A model generated the notes under the pieces. That model saw only the letters and a program-made list of their open reading frames with translations, did not search any database and was not told the origin of the DNA. The position numbers were made by a program, and so were the translations under genes. A DNA stretch of 64,000 bases, taken from CAG-582 sp964636965. Its GTDB lineage: Bacteria; Bacillota_I; Bacilli_A; RF39; UBA660. The stretch covers positions 13,781 through 77,780 of the forward strand of contig CAZWST010000002.1 in the NCBI GenBank assembly GCA_964636965.1, given 5' to 3'. Position 1 is the stretch's first letter, and each line of letters opens with the position of its first letter. Below are positions 43,489-52,624 of the stretch, piece after piece.

Positions 43489-44562
43489 TTAAAAAATAAA
43501 TATTTTATTGCTAAATGAGAAATTCCATTCAAAATAACTTAATAATTTAGTCTTACCAGAATTAGTATTATATTTATATAAAGTATCTCCCTTTAAATAA
43601 AAGGCATCACTTCCATTAATTAATACATAAGCACTAATATTATCATGATCAAATAAGATTTTTTTATTACTATTAATATAATTATAATAGACATTATTAT
43701 CCTTAATAGAATAATTAACTAAATTAGTGTGTTCAAAATTAGTATTATTATATACTAGTTTATTTATACCAATAAGATCCCATTTATCTTTATATATTAA
43801 AGCTGCCTCTGCATCACTTGTTGTATTTATAGTTTTCTTATCAATATTAATTTTATACTGAATTTTATTCTTTTTATCAAATAAATAAATATTGTTATCC
43901 ATATCTCCCATAAAATATGAATTAAAAGATATCTTGTCTTCAAAATTCCACTCAGAAATAGATTTATCTTCACTATTAAATATATAGAATTTACTAAACT
44001 CACGTGTTGCATCATAATCACCAATAATTAAATATTTACCTAATTGATAAGATAAATTATTATCATACGACTCTTTTTTTAAAAAATTATATTTTTCATC
44101 ACTAATTATATTAGTTAAACCATATCCATTCCAAATATAGTAATTATAATCATCATTATAAATATTTATCTTATTTACAGTTTTAATTGGGGTACTTGCA
44201 TCACTATTATCATTTAATAAAGAATACCCATCAACATACTTGCTACCATCACTACAGATATATTGAGTATTATAATCAAACACTTTTATACTTACACATT
44301 TATAATTATTCTTATCTTCTTCATTTAATTTATTAATGATTTTTCTTTTTTTAGAATATTTATGTTCAATAACAAAGTCATAAGAATATTTATCTTTTTC
44401 TAAAGTAAAATAGTAATTGCCTTCTTCTTTTACATATTTTTCATTAATATTAAATCCATTATATTCATAATTCACTTCATAATCTTTAGTCCTAAAAGAG
44501 AAGAATAAGAATAAAACTATAAGTAGTATTACAAATACACAAAAACCGATTAATCTTTTCAT
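43489..44562 (-). CDS. Hypothetical membrane-anchored protein
   Basis: A 357-residue protein with an N-terminal membrane anchor or signal (residues 3-23) and an outside domain rich in Asp, Asn and Tyr with repeated short beta-strand motifs (YIWNGYGLTN, YLIIGDYDA, NIYLFDKKNK), suggesting a beta-propeller-like fold; this is inference. AGGAGG precedes the ATG. It follows the PH-domain gene by 29 bases. Confidence 0.75.
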   Translation of the reverse strand: MKRLIGFCVFVILLIVLFLFFSFRTKDYEVNYEYNGFNINEKYVKEEGNYYFTLEKDKYSYDFVIEHKYSKKRKIINKLNEEDKNNYKCVSIKVFDYNTQYICSDGSKYVDGYSLLNDNSDASTPIKTVNKINIYNDDYNYYIWNGYGLTNIISDEKYNFLKKESYDNNLSYQLGKYLIIGDYDATREFSKFYIFNSEDKSISEWNFEDKISFNSYFMGDMDNNIYLFDKKNKIQYKINIDKKTINTTSDAEAALIYKDKWDLIGINKLVYNNTNFEHTNLVNYSIKDNNVYYNYINSNKKILFDHDNISAYVLINGSDAFYLKGDTLYKYNTNSGKTKLLSYFEWNFSFSNKIFIF

Positions 44563-44591
44563 AGTTACCTCCTACATAAGAAAAATGAATC

Positions 44592-45044
44592 CTATGATTC
44601 ATTTTCTGGTGAATTATTATATTGTTTTTTTGCATCAGACATGAACATAGTAATAGAAGTTTCAATCTCTGGTAAACTATCCTTATCTAAATCTGAAACA
44701 TATATTTTTTCTTTAACTGTGTCAATACATAAAGTCCCCCAGAAGATACCACAATCAACTTGCATATCATTATATAAATCAGGTGTAATAGACGAAAACT
44801 TATATCCTACTAAAAGTCTATTTTGTGCAACTAAAATTCTCTTATTTGTAATAGCAAGAACCCCAGTATTAAAAAACGAAAATGGTTCTTGATCTAATTG
44901 TCCTGCAATTATAAAATCAACAGATTCACCTGGATTTAAATGTTTATCAATTATTTCACAATGTTTTTTTAATCTAAACCAAGTAACACAATGGGGAAAC
45001 TTAGCTTTAAATGCTTTTAACTTTTCATAACAGCCTTCATTCAT
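44592..45044 (-). CDS. PH-like (YokE-type) domain protein
   Basis: A 150-residue protein. Residues 30-110 match the bacterial PH-domain pattern (LNPGESVDFIIAGQL, GVLAITNKRILVAQ, YKFSSITPDLYNDMQV). Such domains are cytosolic and of uncertain ligand. Start at 45044 has AAGGAG upstream; the start is 5 bases inside the 3' end region of the thioredoxin-like gene, so translation is coupled. Confidence 0.8.
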   Translation of the reverse strand: MNEGCYEKLKAFKAKFPHCVTWFRLKKHCEIIDKHLNPGESVDFIIAGQLDQEPFSFFNTGVLAITNKRILVAQNRLLVGYKFSSITPDLYNDMQVDCGIFWGTLCIDTVKEKIYVSDLDKDSLPEIETSITMFMSDAKKQYNNSPENES

Positions 45045-45048
45045 AATT

Positions 45049-45852
45049 CTACTCCTTAACAATTTTATATTGTTTTAACATATCCAAAACATTATCCTCT
45101 GTAACATAGCCTTTTATACAATCTACAAACTTTCCTTCTTTTGTAATAATTGTCATAGGTTTAGGAAATGATTTATTCATACTTGTTGAATATCCTGTAG
45201 TATTACATTTTGCAGGTATTTCAAAATCAAGTGCCATTATTTTTTCATATTCATCTTCGTCATATTCATCACGATTAAAATAATAAATATTCAAATTCTT
45301 TTCTTTTGCAATTTTATTAATGATTAATAAATATAAATCACAATAAGTACAATCTTTTTTACCAAATACAGCAACAGTGTAATCTTTGCTATTAACTTTC
45401 TTAATATATTGATCAGCTGTTGATAAAGTTTGATAAGCTCTTTCGCTCTCAGGAATAATGTTGTATAAATGTTTTTCTATTAATTCGATAATTTTATTAT
45501 CATCACTTGCATCAACTACCTCAACAGGTTCTCCATTCATAAATAGAATAAATACATTATCAGTTGAGGAAGATAATTCATAATCATCTAACAGACTATT
45601 AATATCAGATAAAGTCATTTCAGTTACATAACCCTGAATACGATATTCCTTATTATAAGATTTCATCTTTTTTCTAATAGATGGAGTTAATTTTTTTGTA
45701 TAAAGTAACGAAGCTCCAGATTTATCTATTTCTGATAAAACATTTTTATTTTCAATTTCAATAATAGTAAAAGCTTTTTTAGATATTAAAAGTACAAGTA
45801 AAAGTACAACTATAATGGCAAATGTAACAATTAATAATACGTTCTTTTTCAC
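45049..45852 (-). CDS. Membrane-anchored thioredoxin-fold protein (CTYC)
   Basis: A 267-residue protein with an N-terminal membrane helix (residues 4-24) and a thioredoxin-like domain from about 140: TVAVFGKKDCTYCDLY with the active-site Cys168-x-x-Cys171, then KPMTIITKEGKFVDCIKGY. A first outside domain (30-130) also looks thioredoxin-like but lacks cysteines. It would reduce or oxidise thiols at the membrane. It directly follows trxB (gap 47 bases), which could supply electrons. Confidence 0.85.
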   Translation of the reverse strand: MKKNVLLIVTFAIIVVLLLVLLISKKAFTIIEIENKNVLSEIDKSGASLLYTKKLTPSIRKKMKSYNKEYRIQGYVTEMTLSDINSLLDDYELSSSTDNVFILFMNGEPVEVVDASDDNKIIELIEKHLYNIIPESERAYQTLSTADQYIKKVNSKDYTVAVFGKKDCTYCDLYLLIINKIAKEKNLNIYYFNRDEYDEDEYEKIMALDFEIPAKCNTTGYSTSMNKSFPKPMTIITKEGKFVDCIKGYVTEDNVLDMLKQYKIVKE

Positions 45853-45899
45853 GATGTTCCTCCTTTAATTATTTTATAATAATTATACAAAAATAGCAA

Positions 45900-46775
45900 T
45901 TAACTATTAATATAATTAATACAGTTTGTAGCAGCTAATACTCCATCACTAGATGCCGTAATAAGCTGACGCACATTTTTTTCTCTAATATCTCCTGCAA
46001 CAAATATATTTGGCACATTAGTTTTTGTATCACTACTAATAACAAAACCAGATTCATCACACTCAATTATGTCATCCAAATATTTACTTTCAGGTATTAA
46101 TCCAATTGCAACAAATAAACCAGATACATCTAATTTATCTCCATTATCAAGCTCAATAGATGAAAGTGTATTTTCACCAAAAAGTTTATTTATATTTCTG
46201 TTTAATACTAATTCTATGTTTGATTTACTTTTAACTTTTTCCAAAGTATGAGCACTACCTCTAAAATCACTTCTTCTATGAATTAAATAAACTTTATTTG
46301 CAATATTTGATAAATAAAGTGCATCTTCTAAAGCTGTATTACCTCCACCTACAACGGCTACATCTTTATTCCTAAAAAAAGCTCCATCACAAGTAGCACA
46401 AAATGAAACACCAGAACCTATAAAATATTCTTCTATTCCTAAAGTTCTTCTTGAAAGTCCACTAGCAATTATTGCAGTTTTAAAACCATATTCACTATGA
46501 CTAGTTGTAACCTTATCTCTATCTAGCTTAACTGCTTCATCATCAACAATTTCTACTCCTAAATCAATAACTTGTGATTTAATATTTTCAATTAAATCAT
46601 AACCACTAATAGATTTAAACCCCGGATAATTTTCAACATTAAGAGAATTTACAATTTGGCCACCAACTTGACCTTTTTCAATTATTAAAGTGTTTAGTCC
46701 AGCACGAGCAGTATAAATTGCTGCAGTAAGCCCTGCAATACCTCCACCTATAATTACACAATCATAAGTATTCAT
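45900..46775 (-). CDS. trxB: Thioredoxin reductase
   Basis: A 291-residue flavoprotein of the TrxB family. FAD site GGGIAGLTAAIY (10-21), redox-active CATC (Cys126-Cys129) in VSFCATCDGAFF, NADPH site VVGGGNTALEDA, and C-terminal VFVAGDI. It reduces thioredoxin with NADPH. Start at 46775 preceded by AGGTGAT. Followed by a thioredoxin-like membrane protein. Confidence 0.95.
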   Translation of the reverse strand: MNTYDCVIIGGGIAGLTAAIYTARAGLNTLIIEKGQVGGQIVNSLNVENYPGFKSISGYDLIENIKSQVIDLGVEIVDDEAVKLDRDKVTTSHSEYGFKTAIIASGLSRRTLGIEEYFIGSGVSFCATCDGAFFRNKDVAVVGGGNTALEDALYLSNIANKVYLIHRRSDFRGSAHTLEKVKSKSNIELVLNRNINKLFGENTLSSIELDNGDKLDVSGLFVAIGLIPESKYLDDIIECDESGFVISSDTKTNVPNIFVAGDIREKNVRQLITASSDGVLAATNCINYINS

Positions 46776-46842
46776 ATCATCACCTAAATTCATTATATCA
46801 TTATTCTGTGAAAATCTTTAGAAAACTATCAAGATTTAATTG

Positions 46843-47460
46843 TTAATAATTTCTTAAAGAAGCCCCAATAGTAAATTCATCATCTGGTATTATTCCCTCA
46901 ATTGCTAGATGTTTTAACTTAACAACTTGTTCAACTGCAATATTTCTATATACACTATTACTAATTAATACGTCATAGGAAAATGCTGATTCATCGGGAT
47001 AATCATAAATTAAATCCAATCCAGAATTAATCTGTTTAAACATTCCCGATAACTTTTTAATATGAAATTGATTAGAAACGAGTAATATTTTTTTATCAAT
47101 TAAATCTTTTTCTTTTAATATCTGAATACAATTTATAACATTTTCTAGTGAATTTTTTGATTTGTTTTCAACAATGATATTATTAGTCACACCATTTTCT
47201 TTTAAAAATGAAGACATATAAACTGACTCATCAAAATCTCCTTTTTCGCCAACTCCACCAGATAATATAATCATACTAACTCTCTTACTTTTTAAAACAT
47301 TTAATGCTTTTAATAATCTTTCATCCAATAACTGTTTTATATGGCAACCAAAAATTATCATTACATCTGCATAATCATAGTTAGTCTTTACTTCACTAAA
47401 TAATACACTACGTATTATTTCATCAGTAATATTGTTTTCATCTAATTCACTTAATTTCAT
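46843..47460 (-). CDS. YdcF/ElyC-like DUF218 protein
   Basis: A 205-residue DUF218 protein: VMIIFGCHIKQLLDERLLKAL, ILSGGVGEKGDFDES, ENKSKNSLENVINCI and LVSNQFHIKK follow the family pattern. Members bind nucleotide-like ligands or act in envelope metabolism; this one lacks the usual membrane helix and is soluble. Start at 47460, AGGTGA upstream. Divergent from the HExxH gene, 73 bases apart. Confidence 0.88.
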   Translation of the reverse strand: MKLSELDENNITDEIIRSVLFSEVKTNYDYADVMIIFGCHIKQLLDERLLKALNVLKSKRVSMIILSGGVGEKGDFDESVYMSSFLKENGVTNNIIVENKSKNSLENVINCIQILKEKDLIDKKILLVSNQFHIKKLSGMFKQINSGLDLIYDYPDESAFSYDVLISNSVYRNIAVEQVVKLKHLAIEGIIPDDEFTIGASLRNY

Positions 47461-47533
47461 AATGATCACCTAAATATATTATATCATAATGTTCAATTTG
47501 AATAAAAATGTTATAATAATTTTAGGTGATTAT

Positions 47534-48418
47534 ATGAAAAGTTATAAAATAAGCTCATTAGAAAACTATATAAAAGATACAAGCATAGTTAATATAAGTA
47601 ATTCATTTAAAATACGTATGAATAATGAAGAGCTTAATGATTATAATAATCATTTATATGACATAAGAATAAAAGCTATGAAAGAAAGAATAGATAAAAT
47701 TAAATCTTTAGACATTAAATATCCATATAACTCCAATCCTACATTTTATCTTTATATAGTCCCAAAAGAAAATTTTAGAGAACTATTAGATTTCCCATCT
47801 TATATAAAATCTGAATGGGGAGGAAAACCTGTTAGAAGTTTTGATATAGACGGATTTAAAGATGCTTATGCTCAAAGTAATAATATACTTTTATGGAATC
47901 ATCCTGTATCAATAAATGAAGATGCCAATAGTGTTCATGAACTTGCTCATTTAGTTCATGGAATGTTTTTTAATAATACAAAATTTTTATGTGAAGGATT
48001 TGCTGATGCAATAACATTTTATATACTTGACTATGAAAAAGAAGTTGATGGATATAAAGAATTATTATTAAACATAAAAGAGGAAGATATTTTAAATGCT
48101 AATCAATTAATTGAAGCCGAAGATAATAATACATTTAATTCAATTCCTTTAGTTCCCAATAAATGGTGTTCATTTTCAAAATACTATATATCATCATACT
48201 TATTTGTACGATCTTGTATTGAGAAAATAGAAAAAGATAAAGGACTCACTAAAAAAGAGGCATTACAAGAATTACTAAATATTATGTACAATAATCATTC
48301 TATAAAACAATATCAAGTATTTAGAATAGCTGATGAACTAAATATAGATAAAGATACACTTCTTAATAGTATAGAATTACAAATTAAAACACTTAACAAG
48401 ATAAAAGGAACTAACTAA
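47534..48418 (+). CDS. Putative HExxH metalloprotease
   Basis: A 294-residue soluble protein, not a known named family. Residues 134-141 read VHELAHLV (zinc motif HELAH, His135/His139) and CEGFADAI (Glu154) follows 15 residues later, as in gluzincins. This suggests a zinc metalloprotease; without signal peptide it would act inside the cell. ATG 47534 preceded by AGGTGA. Its 3' end overlaps that of the convergent gene by 4 bases. Confidence 0.75.
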   Translation: MKSYKISSLENYIKDTSIVNISNSFKIRMNNEELNDYNNHLYDIRIKAMKERIDKIKSLDIKYPYNSNPTFYLYIVPKENFRELLDFPSYIKSEWGGKPVRSFDIDGFKDAYAQSNNILLWNHPVSINEDANSVHELAHLVHGMFFNNTKFLCEGFADAITFYILDYEKEVDGYKELLLNIKEEDILNANQLIEAEDNNTFNSIPLVPNKWCSFSKYYISSYLFVRSCIEKIEKDKGLTKKEALQELLNIMYNNHSIKQYQVFRIADELNIDKDTLLNSIELQIKTLNKIKGTN

Positions 48419-48430
48419 GTAGTTCCTTTT
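48403..48430. terminator. Bidirectional terminator
   Basis: AAAAGGAACTA and TAGTTCCTTTT form an 11-bp stem with a six-base loop. It contains the overlapping stops of the two convergent genes. Confidence 0.85.
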
Positions 48431-49104
48431 CTTATATTTTCATTTTCCTTTATTATTTGATCAATATTAAATTTTTCTTTTAAAATTCTTACTTCTTCGT
48501 TAAATGCATCTATATAAAAAGGTTGAATAAGTTCCATATTTGTTTCAATTGTTTCAAGCAATATTGGTAATAAAAATAAATCATCACCTAAATCACTTCT
48601 AACCGGACACTCTTGATGAATAAAATTAATTGTTGATTCTTTATTATTAACTTTTCTAATTTTGGGGTTTTCAATCATACAAAACAAACATTCTTCAAAA
48701 ACAAGACCCAAAGATGTATCATAAACCCACTTGCTTCCATCAACTAATGTTCTTTCAATATAGCAGTGTTCTCCATATAAATCATCTATTTTTCCACTAC
48801 GATAATCATCAATATTCTTAATATCATAATTCAAACTATTAACCTTAGCATCTATACATATAAAGTCGTCATCTAAAAATCCATAGGCTGATAAAGGAGC
48901 TCGATAATAACAAAAGCCATCACAAAAGTTCTTTAATAAAAATAAAAGGGATAAAGGAATCGGCCCATAATAAATATTTCTAAGACTACTTAAAAAACTA
49001 GTGTCATAAGATAATATCCTCTTTGTTTTTATTCCGTACCAAAATAAAATATCTCTTTTTATTTGAAATAAATTCCAACGCATACGTTCACGTAAAGTAG
49101 CCAT
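48415..49104 (-). CDS. Transglutaminase-like cysteine protein
   Basis: A 229-residue soluble protein with a plausible Cys-His-Asp triad: Cys65 in GFCYYRAP, His113 in GEHCYIE, Asp129 in WVYDTSLG. The HxxxE...VDGSKWVYDTS order follows the transglutaminase-like pattern; the match is by eye. No signal peptide. Distantly similar in plan to the protein at 30,579-31,163. The GGGGGATATT upstream supplies a ribosome site. Confidence 0.65.
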   Translation of the reverse strand: MATLRERMRWNLFQIKRDILFWYGIKTKRILSYDTSFLSSLRNIYYGPIPLSLLFLLKNFCDGFCYYRAPLSAYGFLDDDFICIDAKVNSLNYDIKNIDDYRSGKIDDLYGEHCYIERTLVDGSKWVYDTSLGLVFEECLFCMIENPKIRKVNNKESTINFIHQECPVRSDLGDDLFLLPILLETIETNMELIQPFYIDAFNEEVRILKEKFNIDQIIKENENIRKGTT

Positions 49105-49219
49105 AATATCCCCCCAAAAATAAATTGGTTATATTTTAACACTTTTTTTAATATTACACAAATACACATCCTCCTTAAAAATAATATAATATGTTATAAT
49201 GTTGATATGGAGGAGTTAT

Positions 49220-49636
49220 ATGATAAAAGAATTTAAAGAATTTATTTCAAGGGGTAATGTTGTTGATTTAGCAGTAGGTGTTATCATCGGAGGAGCATTT
49301 TCTACAATTGTATCTTCATTAGTTAATGATATCTTAATGCCAATAATTGGAATGATTTTAGGAGGTATTAATTTTTCTAATTTATCTATCACTATTGGAG
49401 AAGCAAAAATAATGTATGGTTCATTTATCCAAAACATAATTGACTTCTTGATTGTTGCATTCTGTGTATTTATATTTGTTAAATTTATAAATGAATTATC
49501 ACGTATAGGTCATAGAAAGAATAAAAAAGAGGAAGAAAAAGTAGAAGTTGTTGAAACAGAACTTGACGTGTTAAAAGATATAAGAAATCAATTAAAAGAA
49601 AAACCAACAAGAAAGACAAAAAAGGCTGATAAATAA
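49220..49636 (+). CDS. mscL: Large-conductance mechanosensitive channel
   Basis: A 138-residue MscL. First helix EFISRGNVVDLAVGVIIGGAFSTIVSSLVNDILMP is the family hallmark, second helix around FLIVAFCVFIFVKFI, and a charged C-terminal helix (KKEEEKVEVVETELDVLKDIRNQL). It opens on hypo-osmotic shock. Start at 49220 has GGAGGAG upstream. Monocistronic. Confidence 0.97.
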   Translation: MIKEFKEFISRGNVVDLAVGVIIGGAFSTIVSSLVNDILMPIIGMILGGINFSNLSITIGEAKIMYGSFIQNIIDFLIVAFCVFIFVKFINELSRIGHRKNKKEEEKVEVVETELDVLKDIRNQLKEKPTRKTKKADK

Positions 49637-49651
49637 TAATTATCAGTCTTT
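49619..49651. terminator. Bidirectional terminator between mscL and coaD
   Basis: AAAGGCTGATAA pairs with TTATCAGTCTTT (one G-U), with T on both sides. Confidence 0.8.
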
Positions 49652-50142
49652 TAATTTAAAGTTCTTTTCTTTTCATACATGGCATCTCTAACTAATGGAT
49701 CAACATAAGAATCTATCTTTTTATCTAAATAGAAGGCTTCTTTTACAGCTGTTGATGATATAAATTGATAGTCTTTATCAGCAAATAAAAATATAGTATT
49801 CATATTTCCATCAGAGAAATCTTTATTAAGTTGTCTTAGTTGTACCTCATAATCATAATCACTAAGCCCTCTAAGCCCACGCACAATTGCATCGCATTCA
49901 TACAACAAAGCTAAGTCAACTGTTGCACCACTACCCATAACTACTTTAACTTTTTCATTATATTCATATAATTTTTGAATTAACTTTAGTCTTTCTTCAA
50001 ACGTAAAGAAAGGCGTTTTTTTACTCGGATTGCTCATAATAGCGATAATTACTTCATCAAATAATTCACTAGCTTGATCAACAATATTCATGTGTCCTTT
50101 CGTAATTGGATCAAAACTTCCTGGATATATAACTCTTTTCAT
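49651..50142 (-). CDS. coaD: Phosphopantetheine adenylyltransferase
   Basis: A 163-residue nucleotidyltransferase with YPGSFDPITKGH, the substrate-binding region VRGLRGLSDYDYE, and SSTAVKE. It makes dephospho-CoA from phosphopantetheine and ATP, the penultimate step of CoA synthesis. Its start overlaps the stop of coaE by 4 bases. Confidence 0.97.
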   Translation of the reverse strand: MKRVIYPGSFDPITKGHMNIVDQASELFDEVIIAIMSNPSKKTPFFTFEERLKLIQKLYEYNEKVKVVMGSGATVDLALLYECDAIVRGLRGLSDYDYEVQLRQLNKDFSDGNMNTIFLFADKDYQFISSTAVKEAFYLDKKIDSYVDPLVRDAMYEKKRTLN

Positions 50143-50696
50143 AATAATCTCATAACTCCTTTTATTGATTCTTTTTCATTGTCTTTTAAAACAATGTCAA
50201 AGTCATTTTCATCGTATTCTATACTTGAATCATCTCTTAATTTAAATTCCTCTTCTGTAATACCATCTCTTTTTAAAGCACGATTTAATCTAATCTCATA
50301 TGGTATATCAAATAAAACCTTTAAATCACACATATTTGCAAATTTAGTTTTAGGTAAAAGCAACCAGTCAAGAATAATGATTTTTCCATTATTTAAATTA
50401 ATAAATTCATCAATTAAATTTTCCATATAAGACCATGTAATTTCTGTAAGTTTGCTCATCTCATCACGTGATGTAAAAACAATATCTCCAAGCTTTTTCC
50501 TACTAACTAATCCCTCATTAAGTATCGAAGGCCCAAAGCAATTTACAAGTTCAGCTTGCACTTCAGGTATTTCTAAAACTTTATGTCCTATCTTGTCTAT
50601 TTCTAAATATGCAGATTTATCTTTATATACTTCAATCAAATAATTAGAAAGTGTACTTTTCCCCGAACATGATTTACCACATATACCTATTATCAT
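50139..50696 (-). CDS. coaE: Dephospho-CoA kinase
   Basis: A 185-residue P-loop kinase. GKSCSGKST at residues 7-15 binds ATP, and the LEIDKIGHKVLEIPEVQAEL segment matches the CoaE substrate loop (Asp-x-x-(Ala/Gly)-His). It phosphorylates dephospho-CoA to CoA, the last step. Overlap with coaD puts both final steps under one translation unit. Sequence is divergent from well-known CoaE, so confidence is moderate. Confidence 0.85.
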   Translation of the reverse strand: MIIGICGKSCSGKSTLSNYLIEVYKDKSAYLEIDKIGHKVLEIPEVQAELVNCFGPSILNEGLVSRKKLGDIVFTSRDEMSKLTEITWSYMENLIDEFINLNNGKIIILDWLLLPKTKFANMCDLKVLFDIPYEIRLNRALKRDGITEEEFKLRDDSSIEYDENDFDIVLKDNEKESIKGVMRLL

Positions 50697-50796
50697 ATTA
50701 TTCCTCCTTGTCTGAAATTAGTATACGAGGAAATTAGACATAAATAAAATACATATATGTCATATCTATTAATAACCACTAGTTATATTAAAACAA

Positions 50797-50820
50797 TAAA
50801 AAAAGACTCATTGAGTCTCC
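50797..50820 (-). terminator. Intrinsic terminator after the P-loop kinase gene
   Basis: AGACTC and GAGTCT form a short stem, followed by seven T on the minus strand. Confidence 0.75.
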
Positions 50821-51371
50821 TTAATATATTTAATAAAATCACACACTTGATCCTCTATATCAAGTGTCGTATCAATGACGAAATCAACTAATTCATCAGG
50901 TACTAATGGAATAGTACTCTTCATTCTTAAATATGTCTCAAATGGTGCAGCAGAAAAATTAACCCCATCCAATTTCCTTTTACTAACACGAGATTTTATA
51001 ACATCTTCCGGACATTTAAGCCTTATTACATAATATTTAAAGCCAAGATCTTTAATATATTTCAATTTAGTTTCATAATTATGAGAAAAAGAACAATCCC
51101 ATATACAATTATTATGATGCTTATAAAGAAGTTTTAATCTCATATATTGAAGTTCATCTTTTAGGTTTGTATTGTCGTGTATATCATCAATATAACGTCT
51201 CACTTCATCATTGTTTAAAATAACAACATCTAAATGTTCAGCAATTATGAGTGAAACAGTACTCTTTCCCATACCAGAATAAGCATCAAATAATATTATA
51301 TAAGGTTTATCTGAAGTACCTTCAGGTATTGGAAATTTTGTTAAAAAATCATTTTTAATATCTTCAGTCAA
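50808..51371 (-). CDS. P-loop kinase-like NTPase (AAA_33 type)
   Basis: A 187-residue P-loop protein: Walker A AYSGMGKST near residue 36, Walker B-like NCIWDCSF, and a lid-like RVSKRKLDG segment. It resembles small-molecule kinases of the AAA_33 (zeta-toxin/chloramphenicol phosphotransferase-like) group; substrate unknown. It is last in an operon with a methyltransferase and a uracil-DNA glycosylase (gap of 1 base to the former). Confidence 0.8.
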   Translation of the reverse strand: MTEDIKNDFLTKFPIPEGTSDKPYIILFDAYSGMGKSTVSLIIAEHLDVVILNNDEVRRYIDDIHDNTNLKDELQYMRLKLLYKHHNNCIWDCSFSHNYETKLKYIKDLGFKYYVIRLKCPEDVIKSRVSKRKLDGVNFSAAPFETYLRMKSTIPLVPDELVDFVIDTTLDIEDQVCDFIKYIKETQ

Positions 51372-51372
51372 A

Positions 51373-51993
51373 TCAATTCTTCTTTCTTAAATAATAAACT
51401 AGTTGTTCATTTCCAAGTTCTGTATCAGCATCTTCAACAATTGTACTTGATGATATTATGTTCAACCCAGTTTTATAGAATACCTCTTCAATTTCTTTCT
51501 TCGTATAAAAGTTAACAAATTCTTTTATAGAAGGTTCTAATGGTTCTAAAACATATTTTTCTCCATCGCCCTCTAGAAGTATTATAAATATTACGCCATC
51601 ATCTTTTAACAATCTAGAAACATTTTTAAATAGTTCTAGCATATTCTTTTTTTCAATATGAATAGTTGAATTAATAAACATTATTCCATCGTACTTTTTA
51701 TTTATTTTTAAATCAAGCATATCCATCACTTGAAAATTAACATTAGGTACTTTTGATTTAGCAATATTAATAAATTCAGACGAGATATCAATTCCATCAA
51801 CATTAAATCCTTTATCACTTATATACTTAGTAAAACTTCCCATAGCACAACCAATATCTAAAACGTCTTCCCCCCTAATTAAAGAAGCAAATTTGTCCAT
51901 TTCTTCATTGTAAGGCATATCTGTCCATAAAGCTCCATCATATAAATGAGCTATTTTATTATATACATCTTTAATTTCTTCACTTACACTCAT
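51373..51993 (-). CDS. Class I SAM-dependent methyltransferase
   Basis: A 206-residue methyltransferase. Motif I VLDIGCAMGSFTKYI binds SAM; acidic loop GIDISSEFI; motif around KYDGIMFINSTIHIE. It has the shape of a small-molecule methyltransferase, acceptor unknown. Ribosome site AGGAGAA before the ATG at 51993; 1 base separates it from the preceding and following genes, a tight operon. Confidence 0.9.
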   Translation of the reverse strand: MSVSEEIKDVYNKIAHLYDGALWTDMPYNEEMDKFASLIRGEDVLDIGCAMGSFTKYISDKGFNVDGIDISSEFINIAKSKVPNVNFQVMDMLDLKINKKYDGIMFINSTIHIEKKNMLELFKNVSRLLKDDGVIFIILLEGDGEKYVLEPLEPSIKEFVNFYTKKEIEEVFYKTGLNIISSSTIVEDADTELGNEQLVYYLRKKN

Positions 51994-51994
51994 A

Positions 51995-52579
51995 TTATTC
52001 TCCTTTTATAATATCCATATCTTTTATTTTATTAAATATAGGAACATTTTCTTTATAGCTCTTTGGTGAGATGGGACTAGGGTGATATATAGGTAGTACA
52101 CTAAAATCATTTACCTTATATATGTTCCCAACTACTTCAGAAAACTTATCAAACTTAAAATCAAGTATAGATCTAGTTGGTGCATCTCCTAACGTAATAA
52201 TAAGTTTAGGCTTTAATATTTCTAGTTGACGCATCATAAAACATTTACAATTCTTAGAACAAATCTTTAAATTATTTCTTTTAATCGGATAGCATTTAAC
52301 TGCTTCAATAAATGTTATATCAAAAATACTTTTACCAATAAAGTCAAAAAGCTTCTGTAATACTTTTCCACTCGGTAAAACTTTACCATTAACATCTTTC
52401 CATAACATATGACTTTTTCTCCATCCATTATTTGCTGGAGCTTCACCTATTAATACAATATCATTATTACTTCCTAAATATACTGTTCTATCATTTAAAA
52501 ACTTTTCAACTAGGTCATTGCATAAATTACAGTTATATATTTCATTATCAATTATTTTTAACAACTGGTAATTATCCAT
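51995..52579 (-). CDS. Uracil-DNA glycosylase family protein (family 4-like, Fe-S)
   Basis: A 194-residue UDG-superfamily protein. Motif A is IGEAPANNGW (residues 44-53), motif B is YHPSPIS with His166. Cysteines that could hold a 4Fe-4S cluster are Cys17, Cys20 (CNLC), and Cys96/Cys107/Cys111/Cys113. The motif A residue pattern differs from standard family-4 GEAPGxxE. It likely removes uracil or a related base from DNA. Start 52579 has GGAGAG upstream; the ATG 15 bases earlier lies in the ribosome site. Confidence 0.85.
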   Translation of the reverse strand: MDNYQLLKIIDNEIYNCNLCNDLVEKFLNDRTVYLGSNNDIVLIGEAPANNGWRKSHMLWKDVNGKVLPSGKVLQKLFDFIGKSIFDITFIEAVKCYPIKRNNLKICSKNCKCFMMRQLEILKPKLIITLGDAPTRSILDFKFDKFSEVVGNIYKVNDFSVLPIYHPSPISPKSYKENVPIFNKIKDMDIIKGE

Positions 52580-52624
52580 GTTACATCTCTCCATATAACT
52601 ATTAAAAGTATATCAAAATAAATA

